The notes below the pieces were generated by a model, which searched no databases, was not told where the DNA came from, and saw nothing but the letters and a program-made list of their open reading frames with translations. Shown here piece by piece: positions 52,951 through 61,245 of a stretch of 64,000 bases of DNA. Source of the stretch: Dyadobacter sp. (GTDB lineage: Bacteria; Bacteroidota; Bacteroidia; Cytophagales; Spirosomataceae); NCBI RefSeq assembly GCF_017744695.1, contig NZ_JAGIAS010000004.1, forward strand, positions 1 through 64,000, written 5' to 3'. The translations under genes and the position numbers were made by a program. Each line of letters begins with the position of its first letter. The stretch's first letter is position 1.

Positions 52951-52965
52951 GAACAGGTTCTGTTC
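52951..52965. promoter_or_regulatory. candidate operator dyad upstream of the MbnP-like gene
   Basis: GAACAG-GTT-CTGTTC is a perfect 6-bp inverted repeat with a 3-base spacer, in the gap before the MbnP-like gene, about 65 bases upstream of its start. It has the size of a dimeric repressor site but matches no operator I can name. No T-tract follows, so it is not a terminator. Confidence 0.4.
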
Positions 52966-53029
52966 GCCATTTTGCCGGCTCAAAGCGCGGCCTATGGGCT
53001 GTGTGCAAACTTCATTTTACAAAAATTAC

Positions 53030-53860
53030 ATGATGAAAAGAACATTTTCATGGCTGTCTGCGTGGGCGCTGGCCTCGGGGTTGCTGATGGTTTCGTGCTC
53101 TTTCCCGGACGAAAAAGACGATACCGATCCAATTGAAACCGGCACTATCCAGTTGCAATTCGATAATATCGTGGGTGATAAAGATTTGCAACTCGATAGC
53201 ACACGATATATGAATGCGGTGGGCGAGGATTTTACGGTTAGCAAGCTCAACTACTACATCTCGAATATCAAACTCATCAGACTGGATGGCGGCGTGTTCA
53301 CCGTACCGCAGGATTCGAGCTACTTCCTGATCCGCGAGGCAAATAAGGAATCGCAAAAACTAACGATCCGGAATGTACTGACGGGTGATTATACCGGCAT
53401 CGAATTCACGGTGGGCGTCGATAGCGTGCGTAGCGTGATGGAGCCGGATTCTCCCGGGCGAAAGGGCATTCTGGACATCTATGCGGGACCAACCAATGAA
53501 GAGGAAATGTACTGGAACTGGAATCCCGGCTATATTTTCCTGAAACTGGAAGGCTCTTCGGATTCATCCACCACCCCGAATGGCAAGTACTATTACCACA
53601 TTGGCTTTTTTGGAGGCAGAACGGCAAGAACGATCAACAACCTCCGGACCGTCAAACTCACTTTTCCCAGCCAGAAGGCGATCGTTACCACAAGCATCGT
53701 GTCCAACGTGCTCATTCAGGCGGATGTCCAGAAAGTTTTCAACGGCACTACCCAGTTAAGCATCAAAAAGAGCTCATCTCTGATGTTTACCGACTCTTCG
53801 AAGTACGTCGCCGACAACTACGCCGGTATGTTTCATGTAAAAGAAATTAAGATCAACTAA
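53030..53860 (+). CDS. MbnP-like copper-binding lipoprotein
   Basis: A 276-residue lipoprotein. I start at ATG 53030 (followed by a second ATG), which puts a hydrophobic signal straight before LLMVSC (Cys about 24); the upstream in-frame ATG (52994) would only lengthen the N-terminus. The mature domain begins IQLQFDNIVGDKDLQL and has VSKLNYYISNIKLIRLDGG, then TGIEFTVGVDS. The central MYWNWNPGYIFLKLEG (about 160-175) is the conserved Trp-bearing MbnP segment. In MbnP of methane-oxidising bacteria a Trp is oxidised to kynurenine by the di-heme enzyme MbnH, helping copper binding. The MbnH-like gene is directly downstream, 20 bases away, which strengthens the call. Confidence 0.8.
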   Translation: MMKRTFSWLSAWALASGLLMVSCSFPDEKDDTDPIETGTIQLQFDNIVGDKDLQLDSTRYMNAVGEDFTVSKLNYYISNIKLIRLDGGVFTVPQDSSYFLIREANKESQKLTIRNVLTGDYTGIEFTVGVDSVRSVMEPDSPGRKGILDIYAGPTNEEEMYWNWNPGYIFLKLEGSSDSSTTPNGKYYYHIGFFGGRTARTINNLRTVKLTFPSQKAIVTTSIVSNVLIQADVQKVFNGTTQLSIKKSSSLMFTDSSKYVADNYAGMFHVKEIKIN

Positions 53861-53880
53861 ATAGCACAGTTGCAAGCGAA

Positions 53881-55014
53881 ATGAGGAAGGTTACGGGCAT
53901 ATTGCTTTTTGGGGTGGCATTGCTGGCGTGGGCTGTTTCTTGTAAAAAGAGCAGCACGGACACCCCGGGGCCTAAGCCGTCGGACAATACGCCTACGCCA
54001 TTGCAATGGACAAAACCTTCCTATTTCCCTGATCCGGTCTACGATTTATCCAAAAATCCGTTAACGGTCGAGGGCGTCGAACTCGGGAAATTTCTCTTTT
54101 ACGATGGTATTCTCTCGCGAACCGACAATATCGGCTGCGGTACCTGTCACCAGCAGCAGGCTGCATTTACCCACCATGGCCACGACCTCAGCCACGGTGT
54201 AGATGATAAGATTGGCACTCGAAACGCGCCATCTGTACAGAACATGGCCTGGAACACCTCTTTCTTTTGGGATGGCGGCGTGCATGATATGGATATGGTG
54301 CCACCCGTACCCATTCAGAACAAGGTAGAAATGGACGAACGGGTCGGTAATGTAATTGAAAAGTTAAAAAAAACGCCGGTAGCAGGAGCCACCAAGCAAG
54401 TGGACTATCCCAAAATGTTCAAAGCGGCCTTCGGTAGCGATAGCATTACGGCCGACCGGATGATGCAAGCGCTTTCGCAGTTTATGATGACGATGGTTTC
54501 GGCGACGTCCCGTTATGACTATTTCCTGCGAGGTGACGCATCCGCGCTGACGGCGCAGGAGAAGGATGGCTTATCCATTTTCAAACAAAAATGTGCTTCA
54601 TGCCACGCGGGTGAGCTCTTTACAGACCAGAAGTTCAGAAATAACGGCCTGGTACCCAACCGGATCAACGACCAGGGCAGGTACAACATTACGCTGAATG
54701 CCGAGGACCGTCTGAAATTCAAGGTACCGAGCCTGCGCAACGTGGGCCTGACCGCGCCTTACATGCACGACGGGCGTTTCACCACGCTGGAACAGGTGCT
54801 CGACCATTATGCGAACGACAAGCCAGGCAGCAAGGACAGTATTTACGTTTCACCCACATTGGACCCATTGCTCAATGTAGCCGGACAGAAGCGCGGGATC
54901 AGCCTGACAAGCGCAGAAAAGCAATCGATCATTGCATTTCTGAAAACATTGAATGACGACGATTTTATCAAAGACAAACGATTTTCCGATCCCGGTATAG
55001 GGACATCATTTTAG
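53881..55014 (+). CDS. MbnH-like di-heme cytochrome c peroxidase family protein
   Basis: A 377-residue periplasmic lipoprotein (lipobox AVSC, about residue 21). Two c-type heme sites: IGCGTCHQQQAAF (CxxCH about 85-89) and KCASCHAGELF (about 239-243). Also LPNVGLTAPYMHD-like VPSLRNVGLTAPYMHDGRF (about 281-299) and the N-terminal VELGKFLFYDGILSRTDNIG. It belongs to the bacterial di-heme peroxidase/MauG/MbnH superfamily. Classical members reduce H2O2. MbnH-type members instead oxidise a partner protein's Trp, and the MbnP-like neighbour fits that. Sequence alone does not separate peroxidase from MbnH. 72 bases follow before the next small gene. Confidence 0.82.
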   Translation: MRKVTGILLFGVALLAWAVSCKKSSTDTPGPKPSDNTPTPLQWTKPSYFPDPVYDLSKNPLTVEGVELGKFLFYDGILSRTDNIGCGTCHQQQAAFTHHGHDLSHGVDDKIGTRNAPSVQNMAWNTSFFWDGGVHDMDMVPPVPIQNKVEMDERVGNVIEKLKKTPVAGATKQVDYPKMFKAAFGSDSITADRMMQALSQFMMTMVSATSRYDYFLRGDASALTAQEKDGLSIFKQKCASCHAGELFTDQKFRNNGLVPNRINDQGRYNITLNAEDRLKFKVPSLRNVGLTAPYMHDGRFTTLEQVLDHYANDKPGSKDSIYVSPTLDPLLNVAGQKRGISLTSAEKQSIIAFLKTLNDDDFIKDKRFSDPGIGTSF

Positions 55015-55016
55015 AG

Positions 55017-55079
55017 ACTTCGGCTATCGGCCGTCGGCTTTTTTGTCCAAAAGAAGGTTTGAAAGCCGATAGCCGAAGT
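55017..55079. repeat. long-spaced inverted repeat between the di-heme and small membrane protein genes
   Basis: ACTTCGGCTATCGGC (55017-55031) is repeated in exact inverted form at 55065-55079 (GCCGATAGCCGAAGT). The spacer of 33 bases contains a T-run (CGGCTTTTTTGTCC), and the left half holds a smaller GC-rich repeat. It could act as a terminator for the di-heme gene or as a stable RNA hairpin affecting the downstream gene. It is made of repeated short words (CGGCTATCGG) and could be a member of a dispersed intergenic repeat family. Confidence 0.6.
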
Positions 55080-55086
55080 AAAAAAT

Positions 55087-55464
55087 ATGCGCTCCGTTAT
55101 TGCCTACATATTGCTCGCAGCTATTATGCTACCCACGCTCAGCCCGTGGGGAACGATCGCGTATTTTAAACTGAACCGGGAATACATTGCCAAAGTGCTT
55201 TGCGAAAACCGGAAACGACCTGAGCTCCATTGCGATGGCAAATGTTACCTGGCCAAAAAGCTCAAACAACAGAAAGACAAGCAAGACAAGGAGACTTCGG
55301 AAAAAGTTCACAATACGCCTGTTATCCAGCTATTTACACCACAACCCTACTTTTATCGTTTTGAACCGGAGGCCACGGAATTCCGTGAACCGGTTCGTTT
55401 CTTCCACCAGTTACTTTTCTACTCAGCCCCAATCGCCACATTGCTGCGCCCGCCCAGGAGATAA
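55087..55464 (+). CDS. membrane protein with LCENR...HCDGKCYLAK cysteine motif, copy 2
   Basis: A 125-residue protein with an N-terminal helix (about 3-20, VIAYILLAAIMLPTLS). REYIAKVLCENRKRPELHCD, then GKCYLAKKL (about 30-59) follows, closely matching the 52426-52908 product. A Lys-rich stretch (KQQKDKQDKETSEKV) and a non-conserved tail follow. The motif cysteines lie directly after the membrane helix, where they could meet metal or a partner at the membrane surface. The two copies sit exactly on either side of the MbnP-MbnH pair and precede the TonB receptor. No function is known for the family. Confidence 0.7.
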   Translation: MRSVIAYILLAAIMLPTLSPWGTIAYFKLNREYIAKVLCENRKRPELHCDGKCYLAKKLKQQKDKQDKETSEKVHNTPVIQLFTPQPYFYRFEPEATEFREPVRFFHQLLFYSAPIATLLRPPRR

Positions 55465-55508
55465 AATTCATGATACCTAACTGAATTTTAATCTCTTAAA
55501 GCATTATA

Positions 55509-57854
55509 ATGAACCTGAAAATATTTTTACAGGCGCTATTCCTGTATGTATGCGCGCACGCCGCTTTCGCGCAGGGCATCGAAGGCAATGTATTTGATAC
55601 CCAGACCAAAGAGCCCATTCCCGGTGCGACCGTGCAGATCGTTTCGGCTAATCTCGGCACTACAACCGATAATAACGGCCATTTTGCATTCAGCAGCACA
55701 ATTTCCAACCCGGTACTCCGCATTTCCAGCATCGGTTTTTCTGCCAGGGAGATCCGGATCGAAGACGGCAAAAGCATCAAGATCGGACTGGACGCAGCCA
55801 CGGAAAATCTGCAATCGGTAGTCGTGACAGGCAACCGCGAGGCTACCTTGCGTACCGAGAGTCCCATCGCTATTTCCAAACTGACTCCACGCATGATCGA
55901 CGAGGCTAAACCGACGGCCATGTACGAAATCGTGAACAAGGTGCCGGGCGTGATGATGGTGAATCTCGGCAACGAGCAACATTCGATGGCGATCCGCCAG
56001 CCGTTCACCACCAATGCCTATTTTCTTTATATGGAAGACGGCGTGCCTATCCGCCCGATGGGGGTTTTCAACCACAACTCCATTCTGGAATTCAACCAGT
56101 TTGCGATCAGCTCGGTGGAAGTCGTGAAGGGTCCCGTTTCCTCTATTTATGGCCCGGAAGCGGTCGGCGGCGCAATCAACTTTATCACGCAGCGGCCTAC
56201 CATATTGCCAACCGCCAAGATCGGCGTGCAGGCCGACCAGTGGGGCTACAAACGCATTCAGTACGGCGCGGGCGGCATGATGGGCAAATTCGGCGTTTAC
56301 GTGGGTGGGTTCGTCGCCAACCAGCGCGACGCCTGGATGAAAAGCTCCGACTACGACAAAAACGCGGTTAATGCGCGGCTGGAATATCATTTCACGCCAT
56401 CGACGCGCCTGATTTACACCCTGGCTTATAGCAAATACGATTCGCAAACCAGCGGCAGCGTGGATAGCCTTGCATTTTACTCACGCCAATATGTGAGTAC
56501 AACCGATTTTACCTACCGCAAAGTGAGCTCACTTCGTAGTCGGCTTACCTTCGAAAAAGATTGGAAAAATGGCTCACAGACGTTCGTAACAGCCTTTGCG
56601 AGGAAAAATGAGCACGGTCAAAACCCGAACTACGGCATTCGCTGGATCTCCGGGCAAACGACCGCAAAGGGCGAGATCAATTCGAGCGATTTCAAAAGTC
56701 TTGGCATACTCGCCCAGCATAGCCAGCGTTTCAGTTTTCTTAATTCCAAATTGATCACAGGCACTGTTTTCGATTTCTCGCCATCCAATTACTGGTCTTA
56801 CCAAATCGACCTGGCAGCTCAGTTGCGTCCCGACGGGAAGTCGGTGGAGAAGTATACGATCCTAAAAGAACGCCCGGACATTAAAAACGCGGATTATGAC
56901 GCGGATATCAAGAATACAGCAGCTTATACCCAATATGATTTCGAGCTCTTGCCCAAACTTCGCGTGTCGGCAGGATTGCGCTACGACCGGATGTCTTTTA
57001 CCTACACCAATTTCCTCGACAATACTTCGGGCAGCAAATCATACAGCAAGGTTACCCCGAAAATAGGTGCGACTTATGATCTAGGTAAAGGAAAAGGGAT
57101 TTATGCCAACTATTCGAGAGGTTTTTCTCCCCCGGGGCTGACTTCGGTGTTCCGCAAACGTACCGTACCCGCGGAAAACGGCGATCTGTTTTACTACAAC
57201 CTGAAACCGGCTGAGTTTAACAATGCGGAAATCGGTGGTTGGGCGTCCGTGCTTGACAACAAGATTTACATCGACCTGGCATTCTACCAAATGAATGGCC
57301 GTAACGAGCTCCTGAATGTACGGCTTCCGGACAATTCTTACGACTACCAATCGGCTGGCAAGACTTTGCATCGCGGCGCGGAATTTGGCGTGACTTACAA
57401 GCCGACGAAGGAATTTTTCTTCCGTTTTGGCGGTACCACGGCCATTCACCGCTACGAGGAATTCATTCTGAGCAACCGTGAATCCGACGCTGTCAAGAAT
57501 GTAAATGGCAAGGATATGCCTTCTTCGCCGCGCTGGCTATGGAATACCGAGTTCAGCTACTACCCCAAATGGTTCAGGAACTTCCGGTCGTCGGTGGAAT
57601 GGCAACATGTAGCCTCCTACTATCAGAACCAGATCAATTCCGTCCGATACGAAGGTTATGACATCCTGAATCTGAGATTAGGGTATAGCTGGAAAGGCGT
57701 AGAACTGTTCACCAACGTTCTCAACCTTACCGACGTGCTCTACGCCACCAATGCGACCCGGGGCAACAATGCCACCGACCGCACTACCTACAATGCTGCG
57801 GCGCCACGGACATTCGTTTTCGGCGTGCAATACACTTTCACCGGCAAAAAATAA
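55509..57854 (+). CDS. TonB-dependent receptor with CarboxypepD_reg domain
   Basis: A 781-residue outer-membrane receptor. Signal peptide ends AAFAQ (residue 22). A CarboxypepD_reg-like domain (about 24-105; EGNVFDTQTKEPIPGATVQI) is followed by the plug (about 115-225; DEAKPTAMYEIVNKVPGVM, then VEVVKGPVSSIYGPEAVGGA) and a barrel ending FVFGVQYTFTGKK. The extra Lys-Lys after the last aromatic residue is slightly unusual. It has no SusD partner, so it is not a glycan receptor of SusCD type. With the PepSY protein directly downstream (6 bases) it resembles metal-chelate uptake systems; given the MbnP-MbnH neighbours, copper or a copper chelate is possible, iron also. Confidence 0.88.
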   Translation: MNLKIFLQALFLYVCAHAAFAQGIEGNVFDTQTKEPIPGATVQIVSANLGTTTDNNGHFAFSSTISNPVLRISSIGFSAREIRIEDGKSIKIGLDAATENLQSVVVTGNREATLRTESPIAISKLTPRMIDEAKPTAMYEIVNKVPGVMMVNLGNEQHSMAIRQPFTTNAYFLYMEDGVPIRPMGVFNHNSILEFNQFAISSVEVVKGPVSSIYGPEAVGGAINFITQRPTILPTAKIGVQADQWGYKRIQYGAGGMMGKFGVYVGGFVANQRDAWMKSSDYDKNAVNARLEYHFTPSTRLIYTLAYSKYDSQTSGSVDSLAFYSRQYVSTTDFTYRKVSSLRSRLTFEKDWKNGSQTFVTAFARKNEHGQNPNYGIRWISGQTTAKGEINSSDFKSLGILAQHSQRFSFLNSKLITGTVFDFSPSNYWSYQIDLAAQLRPDGKSVEKYTILKERPDIKNADYDADIKNTAAYTQYDFELLPKLRVSAGLRYDRMSFTYTNFLDNTSGSKSYSKVTPKIGATYDLGKGKGIYANYSRGFSPPGLTSVFRKRTVPAENGDLFYYNLKPAEFNNAEIGGWASVLDNKIYIDLAFYQMNGRNELLNVRLPDNSYDYQSAGKTLHRGAEFGVTYKPTKEFFFRFGGTTAIHRYEEFILSNRESDAVKNVNGKDMPSSPRWLWNTEFSYYPKWFRNFRSSVEWQHVASYYQNQINSVRYEGYDILNLRLGYSWKGVELFTNVLNLTDVLYATNATRGNNATDRTTYNAAAPRTFVFGVQYTFTGKK

Positions 57855-57860
57855 CAGGTT

Positions 57861-59396
57861 ATGATCGAGGAAATTGCCATTCAACCCAAAGAGTCATTCA
57901 AAGCAAAGGCAGAAAAGACGATCCGCAGAAACATTTACCGCTGGCACCGCATATTGGGGCTGCTGGCACTTGTTCCTACGATTTTTTGGACAGCCTCGGG
58001 CGTGATGCACCCATTCATGTCGCATTGGTTCAAAACGACTATTGCGCATGAATTTTACAAAGCCGAACCCGTAGCACCTGCCGACGTAAAACTGCAACTC
58101 GGGCAGGTTTTGACCCAAAACATGGTTACGGAATTCAAGAATTTCCGGCTGATTAGGTTTGAGGGAAATGCGTGGTACCAGGTCAAAGGTGTCGACGATA
58201 AGCTGAGGTATTTCAACACCATTACCGGCGCTGAACTCTCTGACGGCGACCGCAAATATGCCGAACACATGGCGCGCTACATGTTGGATGATCAAAAATC
58301 GAAGATCATTTCCAGCACATTGCTGACCGAATTCACCGATCAGTACAAGTACGTAAACCGCTTTTTGCCGGTCTGGAAAATCAGCTTCGACGACAACCGG
58401 AAGATGGACATTTATGTCGAAACCGGCCAGAGCCGCTTCGCTACCTTCAACGACAGTGGGCGTAAAGCATTCATCTGGATATTCAGCACATTCCATAACT
58501 GGGGTTTTATGGATATGATCACCAACAATGCGATCCGCATCATTGTGATGGTGGCCTTCCTGAGCCTGATCATCCTTTCGGCAGTCGCCGGCGTGTTGGT
58601 GTATGGGTTGATGTGGAAAAAGTTTAAAACCGGACGTTCGGGTAATCAGCGGGGCATTTTGCGCAAATACCACCGCTCGATCGGCATCTGGTGCAGCCTT
58701 TTCACATTTACGTTCGCATTTTCGGGTGCATACCACGCCATTCAGAAGCTCGACCCCGACCAGCGGCAGAAATATGTATACGATCCCGTGATCAAAACGG
58801 AGGAAGTCGCTCAGGCGTCCATTATCGACCTCAAAGGCGTCACTAATATCGGACTGATCAAATGGGGAGAGAACATTTTCTGGCAAACCGTGCGGAAGGA
58901 TTGGGAAACCGACAAAACCGTGGTGGACTATACCAACATCCGCGATGGTAAAAAGCTCGAAGACGGCAATACCCGTTTCGCCAAATACCTCGCGCGCAAG
59001 TTCGCCGCGCAGGAAGAGCGGAATGCCGAAAGCTGCTGCGATTTGATGGAAGCGCAAATTTCATCACCTATTTCGGATGCGGAAGTTGAAAAAGCGTCAC
59101 TGGTCACCAGTTTTGCCGGTGAATATGGTTTTGTGAATAAAAGGTTACCGGTTGTGAAACTGGCTTACGACACGCCCGATCACACCACCTATTACATCGA
59201 AACCACAACCAGCCGTCTTTCAACGAAGGTCGAAGACCGAAACCGCCGCGAGGGTTTCAGCTTCGCATTCCTGCACAAATACAATGGCCTGGATTTCCTG
59301 GGCAAGAATGCACGGGATGGGGTTATGACGGCCGCGGCTGCGAGTGTTTTGGTTGTGAGTTTGCTGGGGTTATTGGTGTTTTTGAAGATTAAGTAG
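57861..59396 (+). CDS. PepSY-domain membrane protein (siderophore-reductase-like)
   Basis: A 511-residue protein with four transmembrane helices: about 34-54 (ILGLLALVPTIFWTASGVM), 226-250 (IIVMVAFLSLIILSAVAGVL), 275-297 (IGIWCSLFTFTFAFSGAYHA) and 487-507. RWHRILGLL and YHRSIGIW are the paired His motifs of PepSY-TM (FoxB/PiuB-like) proteins, thought to bind heme and reduce metal chelates in the periplasm. Two PepSY-type soluble regions lie between helices 1-2 and 3-4. An unusual CCDLMEA (about 390) adds two cysteines. It follows the receptor gene by 6 bases, so they form one unit. Confidence 0.85.
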   Translation: MIEEIAIQPKESFKAKAEKTIRRNIYRWHRILGLLALVPTIFWTASGVMHPFMSHWFKTTIAHEFYKAEPVAPADVKLQLGQVLTQNMVTEFKNFRLIRFEGNAWYQVKGVDDKLRYFNTITGAELSDGDRKYAEHMARYMLDDQKSKIISSTLLTEFTDQYKYVNRFLPVWKISFDDNRKMDIYVETGQSRFATFNDSGRKAFIWIFSTFHNWGFMDMITNNAIRIIVMVAFLSLIILSAVAGVLVYGLMWKKFKTGRSGNQRGILRKYHRSIGIWCSLFTFTFAFSGAYHAIQKLDPDQRQKYVYDPVIKTEEVAQASIIDLKGVTNIGLIKWGENIFWQTVRKDWETDKTVVDYTNIRDGKKLEDGNTRFAKYLARKFAAQEERNAESCCDLMEAQISSPISDAEVEKASLVTSFAGEYGFVNKRLPVVKLAYDTPDHTTYYIETTTSRLSTKVEDRNRREGFSFAFLHKYNGLDFLGKNARDGVMTAAAASVLVVSLLGLLVFLKIK

Positions 59397-59410
59397 CTGT
59401 TACATTTAAA

Positions 59411-59443
59411 GCGAGGGCCAAAGCAAATAGCTTCGGCCCTCGC
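59411..59443. terminator. bidirectional terminator between the PepSY gene and the esterase gene
   Basis: GCGAGGGCCAAAGC (59411-59424), loop AAATA, GCTTCGGCCCTCGC (59430-59443): a 14-bp stem with one A-C mismatch, flanked by T-rich sequence to the right and AAA to the left. It lies between convergent genes. Confidence 0.88.
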
Positions 59444-61213
59444 TTATTTTTCTTTTAAAATTCTATGGGTCATAAATGACTCATTAATTTTGAGCCGGAT
59501 GAAGTACATTCCATCACTATATATCTCGAAATTATTTACCGGGTATTTCCATTGTCCCTTAGCGTGTGGGTTATCAACTACTTTCTTCACAACAGTTCCA
59601 TCGCTATCCAGTATTTCCAGCCGCACCTGGCTATTTTCCTCGGGAACCGTAAACTCGATCGTAACATCGCGCGTGTACGGGTTTGGAAAAATTCTCCATG
59701 CTAAGTCCGCGACTTTACCCTTTTCAGCCATTCCAATTTCGCTGCCGATGCGTTGGGAGCTGAATTGTCCGAGGTTAACCCGTTGCGACGCATGCCAGTT
59801 GCCATTAGCATCTTTGATAAAACATCTTATACCGGTATAAAATTGGTCGGTCGTAAATACATTGGTCGTCGCGCCGGCGATCGCCCCATTGATGTCGTTG
59901 CCCCATCGATATTCCGCATACCCTGCCGGAGCGGTAAGTGAACGTAAATCACCGTTTTTGGAATAAGTTAGTGAGGGCACAAAGCCATGTTCGACTCGTG
60001 TTCCGCTGGCTCCTATTTGATTGAACCATTTGCCGCCGAGCCAGGTAAGGGACGAGTTATAGGATTCTTCGAAGTGGGTGCCGTCCTTGCGCCAAATCCC
60101 TTGCGTGATTGCCGCACCATCATAATCTGAATCCGGCCCGAGCAAACCAAAACCGGCATTGATAACTGATGTCTGGCCGGCACGCACGGTCGGATTAGGG
60201 CCTTGATAATTTGTAATCGAAACATTGGATACAAACCAAGTCAAGTTGGGATTCGCAAAATCAGCCCTTGATTTATTAATTACCGCTGTCAACTTAGTCG
60301 AGTAATCGGCGGAAGTTGTCACCTTATATGCAGCGCCTAGGTTGGGGTCTGATTCCGCCTCTCCCTGATGCCAGAGTATACCACGTACGCCAAAGATTGA
60401 TCCATAGTAGTTCAATGCAGACTTCAACGGTGTGTAGGGTTGCCCGATGAAAGGTCCTTGAAACGCCCCCCCATCGCAGAACTGCAAACCGGTGTAGCCG
60501 TTCGGAGCAGCCAATCCTTGTGAGCCCTGGTACCATTGCGTAATGGTACTTCCGCCGGAAGCCGCATTAAAAAAGGCGACCGGCATTCCACCATTTGCGT
60601 CGGAGATCAGTTTTCCAAGCACTCCATAGCACCAGATTGTATTTCCTGTGGGTGATAGGCTGCCATGCTTGACTACGTCGTTCGCATTGGAGAAGGAGAA
60701 AAAACTCCCGAACATTTCCGGTAAATTTTTCGTACAGTTCTTGCTGTCCGATGATCCGACAATCCACTCGGGGTAATTAGTAGTAGGCGGTAAATTCCAG
60801 GTCTTGTCATTCATACCTTGTCCATTAGATTGCCCGGCGATAATAAATACATCCCCAATGCCGAATCGCGAACTCGCGTAGACAATCCCATTGTATATTA
60901 TCTCGCATAGGTACCACCCTTTGGACATCATTGTCGTGCCAAAGAACATTCCATTCGATGCCAGTGGTAGCGTAGTGGTAGGTCCGGCCGCTCCGGCGAC
61001 GCCAGAAGCACTCAACGGGCGAAAACGATAACCCACGGTTGCCAACAAGCTTGACGAAACGACCTGTCCGGCAACTGTAACGTTGGCCGTATTTGCGGCA
61101 TTTCGCTGCATGACGCTTTTTTCAATAGGGTAAGAAAGGAGAACGAATTGCCCGAATGAACTATTTCCCACCAACCCACATAGCAGAATTATAAAGATAT
61201 CTTTTGCTTTCAT
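59444..61213 (-). CDS. sialate-O-acetylesterase-like SGNH protein with T9SS type A sorting domain
   Basis: A 589-residue exported protein. Signal peptide to about 22 (NSSFGQ). The SGNH/SASA catalytic region has FIIAGQSNGQG (about 124-134, Ser in GQSN), FNAASGGSTITQWYQG (about 215-230; Gly/Asn block) and GILWHQGEAESD (about 287-298). These are the core of the carbohydrate-esterase family that includes sialate O-acetylesterases. A C-terminal T9SS type A domain follows (about 508-589; WRIFPNPYTRDVTIEF, then GMYFIRLK), so the enzyme is secreted and probably attached to the cell surface. It may trim O-acetyl groups from sialylated or other glycans; substrate unproven. It follows the lipoprotein gene at 61246-62622 on the same strand by 32 bases. 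Confidence 0.82.
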   Translation of the reverse strand: MKAKDIFIILLCGLVGNSSFGQFVLLSYPIEKSVMQRNAANTANVTVAGQVVSSSLLATVGYRFRPLSASGVAGAAGPTTTLPLASNGMFFGTTMMSKGWYLCEIIYNGIVYASSRFGIGDVFIIAGQSNGQGMNDKTWNLPPTTNYPEWIVGSSDSKNCTKNLPEMFGSFFSFSNANDVVKHGSLSPTGNTIWCYGVLGKLISDANGGMPVAFFNAASGGSTITQWYQGSQGLAAPNGYTGLQFCDGGAFQGPFIGQPYTPLKSALNYYGSIFGVRGILWHQGEAESDPNLGAAYKVTTSADYSTKLTAVINKSRADFANPNLTWFVSNVSITNYQGPNPTVRAGQTSVINAGFGLLGPDSDYDGAAITQGIWRKDGTHFEESYNSSLTWLGGKWFNQIGASGTRVEHGFVPSLTYSKNGDLRSLTAPAGYAEYRWGNDINGAIAGATTNVFTTDQFYTGIRCFIKDANGNWHASQRVNLGQFSSQRIGSEIGMAEKGKVADLAWRIFPNPYTRDVTIEFTVPEENSQVRLEILDSDGTVVKKVVDNPHAKGQWKYPVNNFEIYSDGMYFIRLKINESFMTHRILKEK

Positions 61214-61245
61214 AATTCATTACATGATTAAATGTATGGATAGGT

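Noticed and set aside
55536..56447. A 303-codon minus-strand frame opposite the TonB receptor
   Set aside because: Antisense to a recognised receptor, with no signal, membrane or domain pattern of its own.
57894..59057. A 387-codon open frame on the minus strand opposite the PepSY gene
   Set aside because: It mirrors a well-supported gene codon for codon. Its translation is rich in His, Phe and Val with no domain, as expected for an antisense shadow.
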